Positions 34,697 through 42,986 of a stretch of DNA of 64,000 nt are shown here, piece by piece (the first letter of the stretch is position 1; the number at the start of each line of letters is the position of its first letter). The notes beneath the pieces are model-generated. The model was not told the origin of the DNA, did no database searches, and was given only the letters and a program-made list of their open reading frames with translations. Both the position numbers and the translations under genes were made by a program. The stretch is from Desulfovibrio sp. Fe33 (lineage in GTDB: Bacteria; Desulfobacterota; Desulfovibrionia; Desulfovibrionales; Desulfovibrionaceae). The stretch covers positions 124,001 to 188,000 of the forward strand of contig NZ_JAQKGU010000007.1 in NCBI RefSeq assembly GCF_028532725.1. Direction: 5' to 3'.

Positions 34697-35572
34697 ATGT
34701 CGTCTCTCTTCTCGAAAACCATATCCCTCGGCAAGGAACTCAAGATCACGGATCAGGAGTTTTCCAATCTGCGGGATTTCATCTATGCCGAATGCGGCAT
34801 CCATATCGCGGACAACCGCAAGTACCTGTTGGAAAACCGGCTCGGGAACCGGCTTAAGAAGCTCAACCTGAAAAATTTCGACGAGTATTACAATCTGCTT
34901 CGGTTCGACCCGGCCAAGGGCGCGGAAATGAAGAAGCTTTTCGAGGTCATCACCACCAACGAAACCAGCTTCTACCGCAATCCGCCTCAGTTGAAGGTCT
35001 TTCAGGAAGAGGTGCTGCCCCGCGTTCTCGATTCCTGCCGGAAGAAGGGGAGGAGGCTGCGCTTGTGGTCGGCTGGCTGCTCGACCGGCGAGGAGCCCTA
35101 TACCATCTCCATCATTCTTCGCGAGATGCTCAAGGCGGAACTCGCATCCTGGGACATTCGCATCACCGCCAACGATCTCTCCGAGCGTGTGCTGGAGTCG
35201 GCGCGGCGGGGCGTGTACAACGATTACACCCTGCGGACCACGCCGGAGGAGATCATTGCGCGCTACTTCGATCGCGATAACGGACAGAACAAGATCAAGC
35301 CCGATGTCAAGCGGCTCGTGAGTTTCGGACAGATCAACCTCAAGGACCGTTTGCAGCTCAGGCGAGTCGAGCGGTCGCAGATCGTTTTTTGTCGCAATGT
35401 CATCATTTATTTCGACGATGAGATGAAGAAGCGGGTCATCAACGCCTTTTACGACAACCTGCTTCCCGGCGGTTATCTCGTCATCGGCCATTCCGAGTCG
35501 CTGCACAACATCACCCGTGCGTTCAAGCCCATTCATTACCCCGGCGCCATCATTTATCAGAAGGAGGAGTAG
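34697..35572 (+). CDS. cheR: Chemotaxis protein methyltransferase CheR
   Basis: The 291-residue protein has the N-terminal helical CheR domain (FIYAECGIHIADNRKYLLE) and a SAM-dependent methyltransferase domain: NETSFYRNP, the SAM loop LWSAGCSTGEEPYTI, ITANDLSERVLE and FCRNVIIYFD. It methylates receptor glutamates using S-adenosylmethionine and works against CheB. No TPR extension or receptor-pentapeptide motif is seen. Confidence 0.95.
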   Translation: MSSLFSKTISLGKELKITDQEFSNLRDFIYAECGIHIADNRKYLLENRLGNRLKKLNLKNFDEYYNLLRFDPAKGAEMKKLFEVITTNETSFYRNPPQLKVFQEEVLPRVLDSCRKKGRRLRLWSAGCSTGEEPYTISIILREMLKAELASWDIRITANDLSERVLESARRGVYNDYTLRTTPEEIIARYFDRDNGQNKIKPDVKRLVSFGQINLKDRLQLRRVERSQIVFCRNVIIYFDDEMKKRVINAFYDNLLPGGYLVIGHSESLHNITRAFKPIHYPGAIIYQKEE

Positions 35573-35631
35573 GACATGTTCGGTTGCGGATTTGATAAGA
35601 TGACGCCTGCCGTGTTAATTAAGGGGGAGTT

Positions 35632-36000
35632 ATGCCTAAACATATTTTGATAGTGGACGATTCCAAAACAGTCAGGAACCTTGTGGCCTTCATCATGAAG
35701 AAGGAAGGTTTCAAGGTTACTACGGCCGAGGACGGGCTGGACGGCCTGGAAAAGCTGTACAGTCTGTCCGAGGTGGACCTGATCGTGTCCGACGTGAACA
35801 TGCCCCGTATGGACGGGCTGACATTCATCAAAACCGTCAGGGAACAGGCCGCGTACAGGGACATTCCGATCGTGGTGCTGTCCACCGAGGGCCAGGACAA
35901 GGACATCCAGACCGGATTGACCGTGGGCGCGAATCTGTACATGATCAAACCCGCCCAGCCGGAGAAACTTGTTCGCAATGTCAAGATGCTGTTGGGATAG
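35632..36000 (+). CDS. cheY: CheY-like receiver protein
   Basis: The 122-residue single receiver has ILIVDDSKTVRNLVAFIMKK, the acceptor Asp in LIVSDVNMPRMDGL, and Thr-Lys segments VLSTEGQ and YMIKPAQP. It is the likely phosphate acceptor of the CheA encoded next. AAGGGGGAG stands just before the ATG. It is 59 bases after cheR and 83 before cheA. Confidence 0.92.
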   Translation: MPKHILIVDDSKTVRNLVAFIMKKEGFKVTTAEDGLDGLEKLYSLSEVDLIVSDVNMPRMDGLTFIKTVREQAAYRDIPIVVLSTEGQDKDIQTGLTVGANLYMIKPAQPEKLVRNVKMLLG

Positions 36001-36083
36001 CCGTTCGTTTCGCGACGGCGTGTTAATGCAATCGATGCGGCGGGCGACAGGCCTATGGGCCCGCAGCCGCTAAAGGAATCTCG

Positions 36084-38978
36084 ATGAGCCAGGACTTTAT
36101 TGATCCGGAAATCTTGTCCGATTTTTTCGCTGAAGCCAAAGAGCATTTGGAGACCATCGAGCCCAATTTGCTCGAACTGGAGAAGAGCCCGGACAACCTC
36201 GGCCTTCTCAACGAGATATTTCGGCCCATGCATTCCCTCAAAGGGGCATCGGGCTTTCTCGGTTTGAACAAGATCAACGGGCTGGCCCACAAGGCCGAAA
36301 ATATTCTGGACGAACTGCGTCAGGGCTCCATGCGCGTGACCGGTTCCATCATGGACCTGATCCTTTCGGCGACCGACGCCCTGCGGACCATGGTGGACAA
36401 CCTGGAGACCAGCGGCGTCGAGGGGAATGTGGACACCGCTCCCATCATCGCCCGGATCGAGGCGGCCCTGCTCGGGGAGCTTCCGGAAGAGGGCGGCGTT
36501 CCGCCTGTCGAAGCCGGGGCCGAACCTGTTGTCGAAGCGCCTGCCGTCGAGTTCGAGATTATGCCTGAACCTGAACACCTTGAACCGGAGTCCGTTATGG
36601 CGGGCGATGCCGGAGATGCCGAAATGAACGCTTTCAATCCGCAACCCGATCCCGATTTCGATCCCTCTCCGTATGCGCTGACCACTGTGGGCGAGGGGCA
36701 TCTGGCCGACTTTCTCGAAGAGGCGCAGGAGATCGTCGAGAATCTGAACCGATGCCTCCTGGACTTGGAAGGCGATCCGGGCGGCAACGATGAGCTCATC
36801 AACGATACGTTTCGCTATTTTCACAACCTCAAGGGCAACAGCGGCATCATCGGGTTCAAGGAACTCAATTCCCTGACGCACGAGGCAGAAACCCTGTTGA
36901 ACAGGGTGCGCAAGGGCGAGATGGCCTCCAGCCAGGGGCTTATCGATCTGCTCCTGGCGACCGTTGACCTCATCGAGGCCCTGGTGGGCAAGGTCGACCT
37001 GGAAAATGGCCGGGTGGCGCCGCTCGATACGAGCGTCATGGTTCAGGTGCTTCGAAAAGTCACCGAGGACGGCAGTGTGGCTGCGGTGGCCGGAGCCGTG
37101 CCCGTGGGCAGACAGGCCGCCGAATCGGCCTCCGAACCCGCCGGAGCGCCGAAGTCCGAACCCGTCGCCGAGTACGATCCCGAGGATGTGACCCTGTTCA
37201 TTCAGACCGTCGAGCAGCAGTTTGAGGCCGTGGTGGTCGCCTTCCGGCTCCTCCGCGAAGATTCCGGCCAGAAGGATATCATCGACGGTCTGTACCGGGC
37301 TTTCCAGACCATTCAGAATTCCACGGGCTATATGGGATTCGACGAGATCAAGGAATACGCGGCCCGGACGGTGGGGCTGGTGGACCAAGCCCGCAACTCG
37401 GACATGGATTTTTCATTGATGCTCGACATCTTGGAGCAGGAATACGCCATTTTGAAGGACATGATTATGGCGGCCATCAAGGATTTGCCCGGCGTTCCCG
37501 AGAGCGGGGCCGTGCATGAAGCCGTTTCCGGGGCTGAGCCCGAACCGGTGGAGGCCGTTGTTCCGGCTCCGCAACCCGCTCCGGCGCGGCCTTCCGCGCC
37601 CCGAGCCGAGGTCAAGCCCGCTCCGGCCGCGCGTCCCGCCGCCAAGCCTGAGGCCGAGCCCGTTCCGACGGCAAGGAACGCCGCTTCCGCCGCCCCAGCC
37701 AAGACCGGCGGCGGTCAGGCCCCGGCCAAACCCAAGGCGTCCAGCACGATCCGCGTGGATCATCATAAGCTGGATCACCTCATGAACGTCATCGGCGAGC
37801 TTATCATCAACCGAAACCGCTACGCCATGCTCGCCCGAGCCCTGGAAGAGGGACAGGAGGACGTGCATGTGGTCGCGCAGCAGCTTACCGAGACCACGTA
37901 CGCCATGGCCCGCATTTCCGACGACCTCCAAGACACCATCATGAAGGTCCGCATGGTGCCGGTGCAGACCGTCTTTTCCCGTTTCCCCCGCCTGGTCAGA
38001 GACCTGAGCCGCAAGTCCGGCAAGCAGGTTGAACTGATAATGGAAGGCGAGGAAACCGAGTTCGACAAGTCCGTGGTGGAGGAGATCGGCGATCCGCTGG
38101 TCCATTTGGTCCGCAACGCGGTCGACCATGGTCTTGAGGACGAGGAGACCCGCATAGCGGCGGGCAAGAAGCCCAAGGGCCACGTTTGGCTGCGCGCCTA
38201 CCACAAGGGCAACTCCGTGGCCATCGAGGTGGAGGACGACGGCAGGGGCATGGACCCGGAAAAACTTCGGCAAGTGGCCGTGCGCAAGGGGATCATCACC
38301 CAGGAAGAGGCCAATGCAATGGATGACCGCGAGGCGTTGGACCTTATCTTCGCGCCGGGCTTTTCCTCCGCCGAAAAAGTCACCGACATCTCCGGGCGCG
38401 GGGTGGGCATGGATGTGGTCAAGACCAACATCAAGAACCTCAAGGGCAGCGTGAACACCCAGTCCGAAGTCGGCAAGGGCAGCAAACTGACCCTGACCCT
38501 GCCGCTGACCCTGGCCATTATCGACGCGCTCATGGTTCAGGTAGCGGGCGACACCTTCGCCATCCCCCTGGACGCCGTGTCCGAGACCACCAAGATCGAA
38601 GTGGAGAAGCTCTCGGATATCAACAACCGCAAGGCCGTCACCCTGCGGGGCGAAGTTCTCGGCATCGTCGAGTTGGCCGAACTGCTCGACATGCCTCAGT
38701 CCATGGCAGAGCGCGACGTTCTGCCCATGGTCGTTATTCAGGACAACGACCGGCGGCTCGGACTGGTCGTGGACCGGCTCCTCGAAAGGCAGGAGATCGT
38801 CATCAAGCCGCTTGGCCAGTATCTCAACAATTTTAATCTCAAGGGACTGTCCGGCGCGACTATCATGGGCGACGGATCGGTGGTCCTCATTCTCGATCCG
38901 CATGAGATTTACAGCCTCTCCACCCAGCTTGGCCGCAAGGAGCCGCTTGTCGTGGCGGGGGCCATTCCCGGCCGATAG
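36084..38978 (+). CDS. cheA: Chemotaxis histidine kinase CheA with three Hpt-type domains
   Basis: At 964 residues this CheA is longer than usual. Hpt1 has His50 in MHSLKGASGF, Hpt2 has His247 in FHNLKGNSGI, and a third Hpt-like region reads FQTIQNSTGYMGF with Gln408 in place of the His. A long Ala/Pro linker follows (about 490-560). The dimerisation domain (LDHLMNVIGELIINRNR), the ATPase (LVRNAVDHGLED, VEDDGRGMD, GRGVGMDVV) and a CheW-like C-terminal domain complete it. It phosphorylates CheY and CheB in response to receptors. No receptor or separate cheW lies in the window, so the input is unknown. Confidence 0.95.
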   Translation: MSQDFIDPEILSDFFAEAKEHLETIEPNLLELEKSPDNLGLLNEIFRPMHSLKGASGFLGLNKINGLAHKAENILDELRQGSMRVTGSIMDLILSATDALRTMVDNLETSGVEGNVDTAPIIARIEAALLGELPEEGGVPPVEAGAEPVVEAPAVEFEIMPEPEHLEPESVMAGDAGDAEMNAFNPQPDPDFDPSPYALTTVGEGHLADFLEEAQEIVENLNRCLLDLEGDPGGNDELINDTFRYFHNLKGNSGIIGFKELNSLTHEAETLLNRVRKGEMASSQGLIDLLLATVDLIEALVGKVDLENGRVAPLDTSVMVQVLRKVTEDGSVAAVAGAVPVGRQAAESASEPAGAPKSEPVAEYDPEDVTLFIQTVEQQFEAVVVAFRLLREDSGQKDIIDGLYRAFQTIQNSTGYMGFDEIKEYAARTVGLVDQARNSDMDFSLMLDILEQEYAILKDMIMAAIKDLPGVPESGAVHEAVSGAEPEPVEAVVPAPQPAPARPSAPRAEVKPAPAARPAAKPEAEPVPTARNAASAAPAKTGGGQAPAKPKASSTIRVDHHKLDHLMNVIGELIINRNRYAMLARALEEGQEDVHVVAQQLTETTYAMARISDDLQDTIMKVRMVPVQTVFSRFPRLVRDLSRKSGKQVELIMEGEETEFDKSVVEEIGDPLVHLVRNAVDHGLEDEETRIAAGKKPKGHVWLRAYHKGNSVAIEVEDDGRGMDPEKLRQVAVRKGIITQEEANAMDDREALDLIFAPGFSSAEKVTDISGRGVGMDVVKTNIKNLKGSVNTQSEVGKGSKLTLTLPLTLAIIDALMVQVAGDTFAIPLDAVSETTKIEVEKLSDINNRKAVTLRGEVLGIVELAELLDMPQSMAERDVLPMVVIQDNDRRLGLVVDRLLERQEIVIKPLGQYLNNFNLKGLSGATIMGDGSVVLILDPHEIYSLSTQLGRKEPLVVAGAIPGR

Positions 38979-39002
38979 AGAGTTTCTAACGCCAGAGAAA
39001 GC

Positions 39003-39040
39003 AAGAGGGAAAGCCGCATAACGGGCTTTCCCTCTTTTCT
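39003..39040 (+). terminator. Rho-independent terminator of the che cluster
   Basis: AAGAGGGAAAGCC (39003-39015) pairs with GGCTTTCCCTCTT (39024-39036), followed by TTCTTTTCC. It lies 25 bases after the cheA stop. Confidence 0.85.
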
Positions 39041-39059
39041 TTTCCGGAAGTGTATCGAT

Positions 39060-39075
39060 TGGACCTTTCCTTGCG
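39060..39075 (+). promoter_or_regulatory. Weak sigma-54-like site before the amidohydrolase gene
   Basis: TGGACCTTTCCTTGCG keeps GG and GC ten bases apart and a good TTGC, but the -24 element is TGGACC rather than TGGCAC or TGGCAT. It lies 110 bases before the gene start. The match is modest. Confidence 0.3.
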
Positions 39076-39185
39076 TCTAGTTTGAATGATCGCGCAGGGC
39101 GATATAGGGTTGCGAATTAATAAGATGGGGGTAAGATGAAATCGTGATTCTTTTGGTGTGTTACCCGTAAATTTGTGAGGTGGGC

Positions 39186-40814
39186 ATGAAAAAAATATTT
39201 ATATTATTGTCGGTTGTAGCCATCGTTTTGGTCGCTGTGAAATCGGGCATGGCCGAGGAATATGATATTGCTATTCTGGGCGGGCGGGTAATGGACCCGG
39301 AAACGGAATACGACAAGGTCGCCAACGTCGGCGTCAAGGATGGTCGCATCGCGATCATCACCGAAGGCAAGATTTCGGGCCGGGAAACACTCAACGCTGA
39401 AGGGCTGGTCGTTGCGCCGGGATTCATCGACGGACATCAGCATTGCATTGAGCCATATGCCTATCGGCTGATGCTTCGGGATGGCCGCACAACCATCATG
39501 GACTTGGAAGTGGGCGCCTATGGTCCGTTGGTCGACAAATGGTACAAACAGCGCGAAGGCCAGGCCTCGGTCAATTTCGGTGTGGCCGTTTCGCATGAAT
39601 TCGCCAGAGCGGCAGTACTCGACGGCTTCAACGGGTGGAAATATATCAATACCCCGGACGCCATTTATTCCCGCGTCAAGCAGGGGTGGTCCATAACCCG
39701 TCCGACCCTGGAGCAGGGCAACAGGATTCTTGCGAATATCGATGAGGGGTTGCAGCAGGGAGGTCTCGGCATCGGGTCCACCCTGGGGTATATGCGCGCC
39801 GGGGTTTCGGCCCGCGAGGTCTACGAACTGCAACGCCTTGGCAACCGATACGGCCGTTTTATCGACATGCATTTCCGCTATACGCCGGGGGACGATGTCG
39901 GCGAAGTAAACGGCATTCAGGAAATGCTGGCCAATGCCGCCGCACTGGGCTCGTCCGCCATTGCTGCGCATTTCAATAACGCTGGCTATAACCTCGTGCA
40001 TGAGTTGTTGGTGAACATGCGGGGGCGGGGGTATAACGTCTGGGGCGAGATTTATCCCTACAGCGCAGGTTCCACCGCCCTGAACGCCGTTTTTTTGGAG
40101 CCGGAAGTCTGGGTGAAAACGTTGGGCAACAAGTATGAAGAGACTCTTCAGGACGTGGCGACAGGGGAATTCTATACCCAGAAGACCCGCGAGGAGATGC
40201 TTGAAAAGGAACCCACCCGGGCGGTTATCGTTTACAAATGCCCGGACGAGTGGGTTGTAAACTGGATCAGACTGCCCGGAGTGGCCATCGGCAGCGACGG
40301 AATGCCGCTGTTTCCCGATGACGGCCTGACCTGGGATACCCCTTACGAAAATTTTCCGAATACCCATCCCCGTTTTGCCGGGTCATTCGCCAAGGTGTTG
40401 CGTATCGCCAGGGAAAACGACATCCCGCTGATGCAGGCGGTTGCCATGACGAGCTATAATTATGCCAAGCCGTTGGGCGATACTGGCTTGCGGGACATGC
40501 GGGAACGCGGTCGTATGCAGATGGGCATGATTGCTGACATTACGATTTTTGACCCCGAGACCGTGACCGACAATTCGACCTATGCCAAGGGGACCCTGCC
40601 CTCTACGGGAATCCTGCACGTGATAGTCAACGGCAAGGTGGCCATGAAGGATCAGGAGCCGCTGAAAGGTGTGAATGCCGGGCTGCCGATTCGTTTCGAG
40701 CCGGTGAAGAGCAGGTTCGAACCGCTTGACGAGAATGAGTGGATGCAGACTTTTTACGCGTCTCCTGTAGATTTCGGCGGCGGCGTGCCCGGTTCCCAGC
40801 CGCGCATTCATTAG
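39186..40814 (+). CDS. Exported amidohydrolase, D-aminoacylase-like
   Basis: The 542-residue protein has a signal peptide (KKIFILLSVVAIVLVAVKSGMA) and an amidohydrolase fold. The composite beta-sandwich has VAPGFIDGHQHC with the HxH metal pair, an acidic ligand probably in IMDLEVGAYG, IAAHFNNAG with a further His, VAIGSDGMPLFPDD with the catalytic Asp, and GRMQMGMIADITIFDPETV. This resembles N-acyl-D-amino-acid deacylases and D-glutamate deacylases, which free D-amino acids. A periplasmic location could serve cell-wall peptide turnover or scavenging (inference). GAGG lies before the ATG at 39186; a GTG two codons earlier is less likely. Substrate is unproven. Confidence 0.8.
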   Translation: MKKIFILLSVVAIVLVAVKSGMAEEYDIAILGGRVMDPETEYDKVANVGVKDGRIAIITEGKISGRETLNAEGLVVAPGFIDGHQHCIEPYAYRLMLRDGRTTIMDLEVGAYGPLVDKWYKQREGQASVNFGVAVSHEFARAAVLDGFNGWKYINTPDAIYSRVKQGWSITRPTLEQGNRILANIDEGLQQGGLGIGSTLGYMRAGVSAREVYELQRLGNRYGRFIDMHFRYTPGDDVGEVNGIQEMLANAAALGSSAIAAHFNNAGYNLVHELLVNMRGRGYNVWGEIYPYSAGSTALNAVFLEPEVWVKTLGNKYEETLQDVATGEFYTQKTREEMLEKEPTRAVIVYKCPDEWVVNWIRLPGVAIGSDGMPLFPDDGLTWDTPYENFPNTHPRFAGSFAKVLRIARENDIPLMQAVAMTSYNYAKPLGDTGLRDMRERGRMQMGMIADITIFDPETVTDNSTYAKGTLPSTGILHVIVNGKVAMKDQEPLKGVNAGLPIRFEPVKSRFEPLDENEWMQTFYASPVDFGGGVPGSQPRIH

Positions 40815-40830
40815 ACGGGACAAACCCAAC

Positions 40831-40866
40831 AAAAAGGCCGGGAAGCGAGAGCTTCCCGGCCTTTTT
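40831..40866. terminator. Bidirectional terminator between convergent genes
   Basis: AAAAAGGCCGGGAAGC (40831-40846) pairs with GCTTCCCGGCCTTTTT (40851-40866) around a GAGA loop, with T runs on both strands. It can end the amidohydrolase and the convergent membrane-protein transcripts. Confidence 0.93.
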
Positions 40867-40886
40867 TGCCGTCATGCGTCGTCGGG

Positions 40887-41813
40887 TTACATCATGGTTA
40901 TGAAATTGATGAACAGGGTGACGTTGAGGGCGTGCATGACCCAGAACAGGGCGGCCGCAAGGAAGGCCAGCCCCTTGAGACGCAGGGGGGATTCGCTGCG
41001 GCCCATGAACAGCCAGATGAAGGCGCAGATCGCGCCGATGGCGACCAGCGCGACCCAGACGTAGGCGAGCGGGGTTCCCAGAACAAGGGTCTTGATGTCT
41101 TCGGGCAACCTGGAGAAAAGCCAGCCCTGGCAGGCCAGGAAGCCGATCATGGGCAGCAGGGACCAGCGGGCGGCGATGCGAAGGGCGAAGTTGTAGTAAT
41201 CGCGTCCGAAATCGTCCTTCTTCCTGCGGGTGATGACGTAGGGAAGGCTCAGTGCGGCGGCGGCGGACAGGATGAGCAGGGCGTACATAGCCGACATGGG
41301 CAGGGCGAGGATCGTTGTGCTGGACAGGGCGTCCGCAGCGGGTTCGGCCTGGGAAAAATTGAAGGCCAGCTTGGCCGGAAGGATGATGGCCAGCCCGATG
41401 AAAGCTCCCAGGGAAGCCAACATGCCGAAAGCGATGTGGGCCGCCTTGGCGTTGCGCAGCTTTTTCCAGGTCAGGAAATAGATCAGTCCGGCAACCACGA
41501 ACACGCCCAGGGCGGCCAGGCCGTTGAAGAAGGGCGAGCCGGGGGTGAGATAGGCCTCATAGAGGGTCGGGAATTTGGTCATGGTGATGCCCATGGAGGC
41601 TCCGCAGAGGAGAACCAGGGCAATAATGAGGACAAGCCCCAAGCTTGCGGTTTGCTGGCCGTATTTGTCGAAAAAGACTTTTTTCCTGCTTTTGGCGGTG
41701 AGTTCCGCCAGGAGCGCGATGGCCGGACTGCCGAGGGCGGCCATGCCGAGCAGACTGAAAAAGGAGGGGGCCAGCATGTAGCCGACGAGAACCAGGGTTT
41801 CTTGGGTGTTCAT
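40887..41813 (-). CDS. Unknown polytopic membrane protein
   Basis: The 308-residue protein starts MNTQETLVLVGYMLAPSFFS and has about eight membrane helices, including LGLVLIIALVLLCGASMGIT, GLAALGVFVVAGLIYFLTW, AAHIAFGMLASLGAFIGLAI and AYVWVALVAIGAICAFIWLF. A few His and Met residues in helices recall heme-binding quinol-oxidase-like proteins, but I see no firm motif and do not assign a function. GGAG lies ten bases before the ATG at 41813; a longer in-frame reading extends to 41930 without a ribosome site. It is divergent from the CpoB-like gene. Confidence 0.65.
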   Translation of the reverse strand: MNTQETLVLVGYMLAPSFFSLLGMAALGSPAIALLAELTAKSRKKVFFDKYGQQTASLGLVLIIALVLLCGASMGITMTKFPTLYEAYLTPGSPFFNGLAALGVFVVAGLIYFLTWKKLRNAKAAHIAFGMLASLGAFIGLAIILPAKLAFNFSQAEPAADALSSTTILALPMSAMYALLILSAAAALSLPYVITRRKKDDFGRDYYNFALRIAARWSLLPMIGFLACQGWLFSRLPEDIKTLVLGTPLAYVWVALVAIGAICAFIWLFMGRSESPLRLKGLAFLAAALFWVMHALNVTLFINFITMM

Positions 41814-42008
41814 GATCGATGGACTCCGGTAGGGTTGCCGAGGCGAGACCGTGCCCCGTGGGCGCTTTTTTGCCTGAAAAACGTGTTGCGCGCAAGGGCG
41901 CATTTCCCGGCCGAAGATGACGTGGCCCATCTGATTCCTTGCAAAAAATCCGTGTATCGCCTATTGCCTATGAAACGTTCAAACAAGACCGCGCGGAGAT
42001 TCCTTCCA

Positions 42009-42899
42009 ATGAAATGCCTGAAACTTCTTCTGCTTGCCCTGGCCTGCCTGCCGCTGGTCGCCTGTGCCTCCACTGGGAAAAACGCCGGGACCGAGGCTGC
42101 GAGCACGGAATGGCGCATCAAGAGCCTTGAAGAGAGCTTTCTCAATTTTCGGGAGCAACAGCGCAAGATGGCGGACGCGGATGCCTTGGAACGCAGTAAG
42201 CTAGAAGCACGCATCGCCGCCGCCGAGGCCGAACTGGCCGCATTGCGCGCCGGGCAGGCCGGGGGGGGGGCGGTATCGACCGAGGGCACGTCCGGCGACA
42301 GTCCCTGGGCCGAGGAACTCAAGCCCGATGAAAATGGCTGGGTGGAAGGCGTCAAGCCTGTTGAGGAAGGAACGTCCGCTGTGAAAAGTGAAGCGGAACA
42401 GCCGTGGGCCAAGGTGCCCGGCCCCGCCCAGACCCCGCCCGAACCCGAGGTCGTGACGCCCGCTCCGGCCAAAGCGACTCCCAAGGCCGCTCCCAAAGCG
42501 GCTCCGAAGCCTGCGCCTGCATCTGACCCGAAGACGCTTTATGAACGGGGATACGCCCTGTACAATGCAGGCGATTTTGCGGGGGCACGGACAATCTTCG
42601 ACGATTTCGCGGTCAGGTATCCGAAAGACGAACTGGCGGCAAACGCGCTGTACTGGAAGGGGGAGACCTATTATTCCGAACGGAATTACGCCCAGGCCAT
42701 CCTGACCTTTAAGGAAGTCACGGGCGGGTTCCCCAAGCATGACAAGGCCGCCGCGGCTTTACTCAAGATCGGCATGTCCTACGACCGGGTGGGCGACCCG
42801 GACAACGCGATTTTCTACCTGCGCGCTTTGGTGGAGGATTTTCCCAAGTCCTCCGCAGCCGGGCTTGGCCGCAAGGAATTGGCCAGGCTGGGCGGCTAG
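42009..42899 (+). CDS. CpoB/YbgF-like lipoprotein with TPR domain
   Basis: The 296-residue protein has a lipoprotein signal (LLLLALACLPLVACAS, lipobox LVAC), an N-terminal coiled coil (IKSLEESFLNFREQQRKMAD), an Ala/Pro linker, and a C-terminal TPR domain (LYERGYALYNAGDFAGARTI and ELAANALYWKGETYYSERNY). This is the layout of CpoB (YbgF), the periplasmic coordinator of peptidoglycan synthesis with the Tol-Pal system. A run of ten G residues (42261-42270) encodes part of the linker and could slip. GGAG lies ten bases before the ATG at 42009; an in-frame ATG at 41970 has no ribosome site. No tol or pal genes lie beside it. Confidence 0.85.
   Translation: MKCLKLLLLALACLPLVACASTGKNAGTEAASTEWRIKSLEESFLNFREQQRKMADADALERSKLEARIAAAEAELAALRAGQAGGGAVSTEGTSGDSPWAEELKPDENGWVEGVKPVEEGTSAVKSEAEQPWAKVPGPAQTPPEPEVVTPAPAKATPKAAPKAAPKPAPASDPKTLYERGYALYNAGDFAGARTIFDDFAVRYPKDELAANALYWKGETYYSERNYAQAILTFKEVTGGFPKHDKAAAALLKIGMSYDRVGDPDNAIFYLRALVEDFPKSSAAGLGRKELARLGG
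42261..42270 (+). repeat. Ten-G homopolymer inside the CpoB-like gene
   Basis: Exactly ten G residues lie in the coding part for the linker between coiled coil and TPR domain (protein text AGGGAV). Gain or loss of one G would shift the frame and remove the TPR domain. It is a candidate slippage tract or a place for sequencing error. Confidence 0.8.
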
Positions 42900-42927
42900 T
42901 CAGCCGTTTCGTCCAGGCGTGTCGGAG

Positions 42928-42967
42928 GGCCGGTTTCCCTGTCCGGGAACCGGCCTTGCCGTTTTTT
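42928..42967 (+). terminator. Terminator after the CpoB-like gene
   Basis: GGCCGGTTTCCC (42928-42939) pairs with GGGAACCGGCC (42945-42955) with one bulged T. TTGCCG and six T residues follow. It lies 28 bases past the stop. Confidence 0.75.
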
Positions 42968-42986
42968 AAGAGGTTGAGCTGGGTAT

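Noticed and set aside
31880-35536. 1218-codon minus-strand open frame opposite cheB, the HEAT gene and cheR
   Set aside because: Long antisense frames are common opposite high-GC genes; the product is low-complexity and the plus-strand genes are certain.
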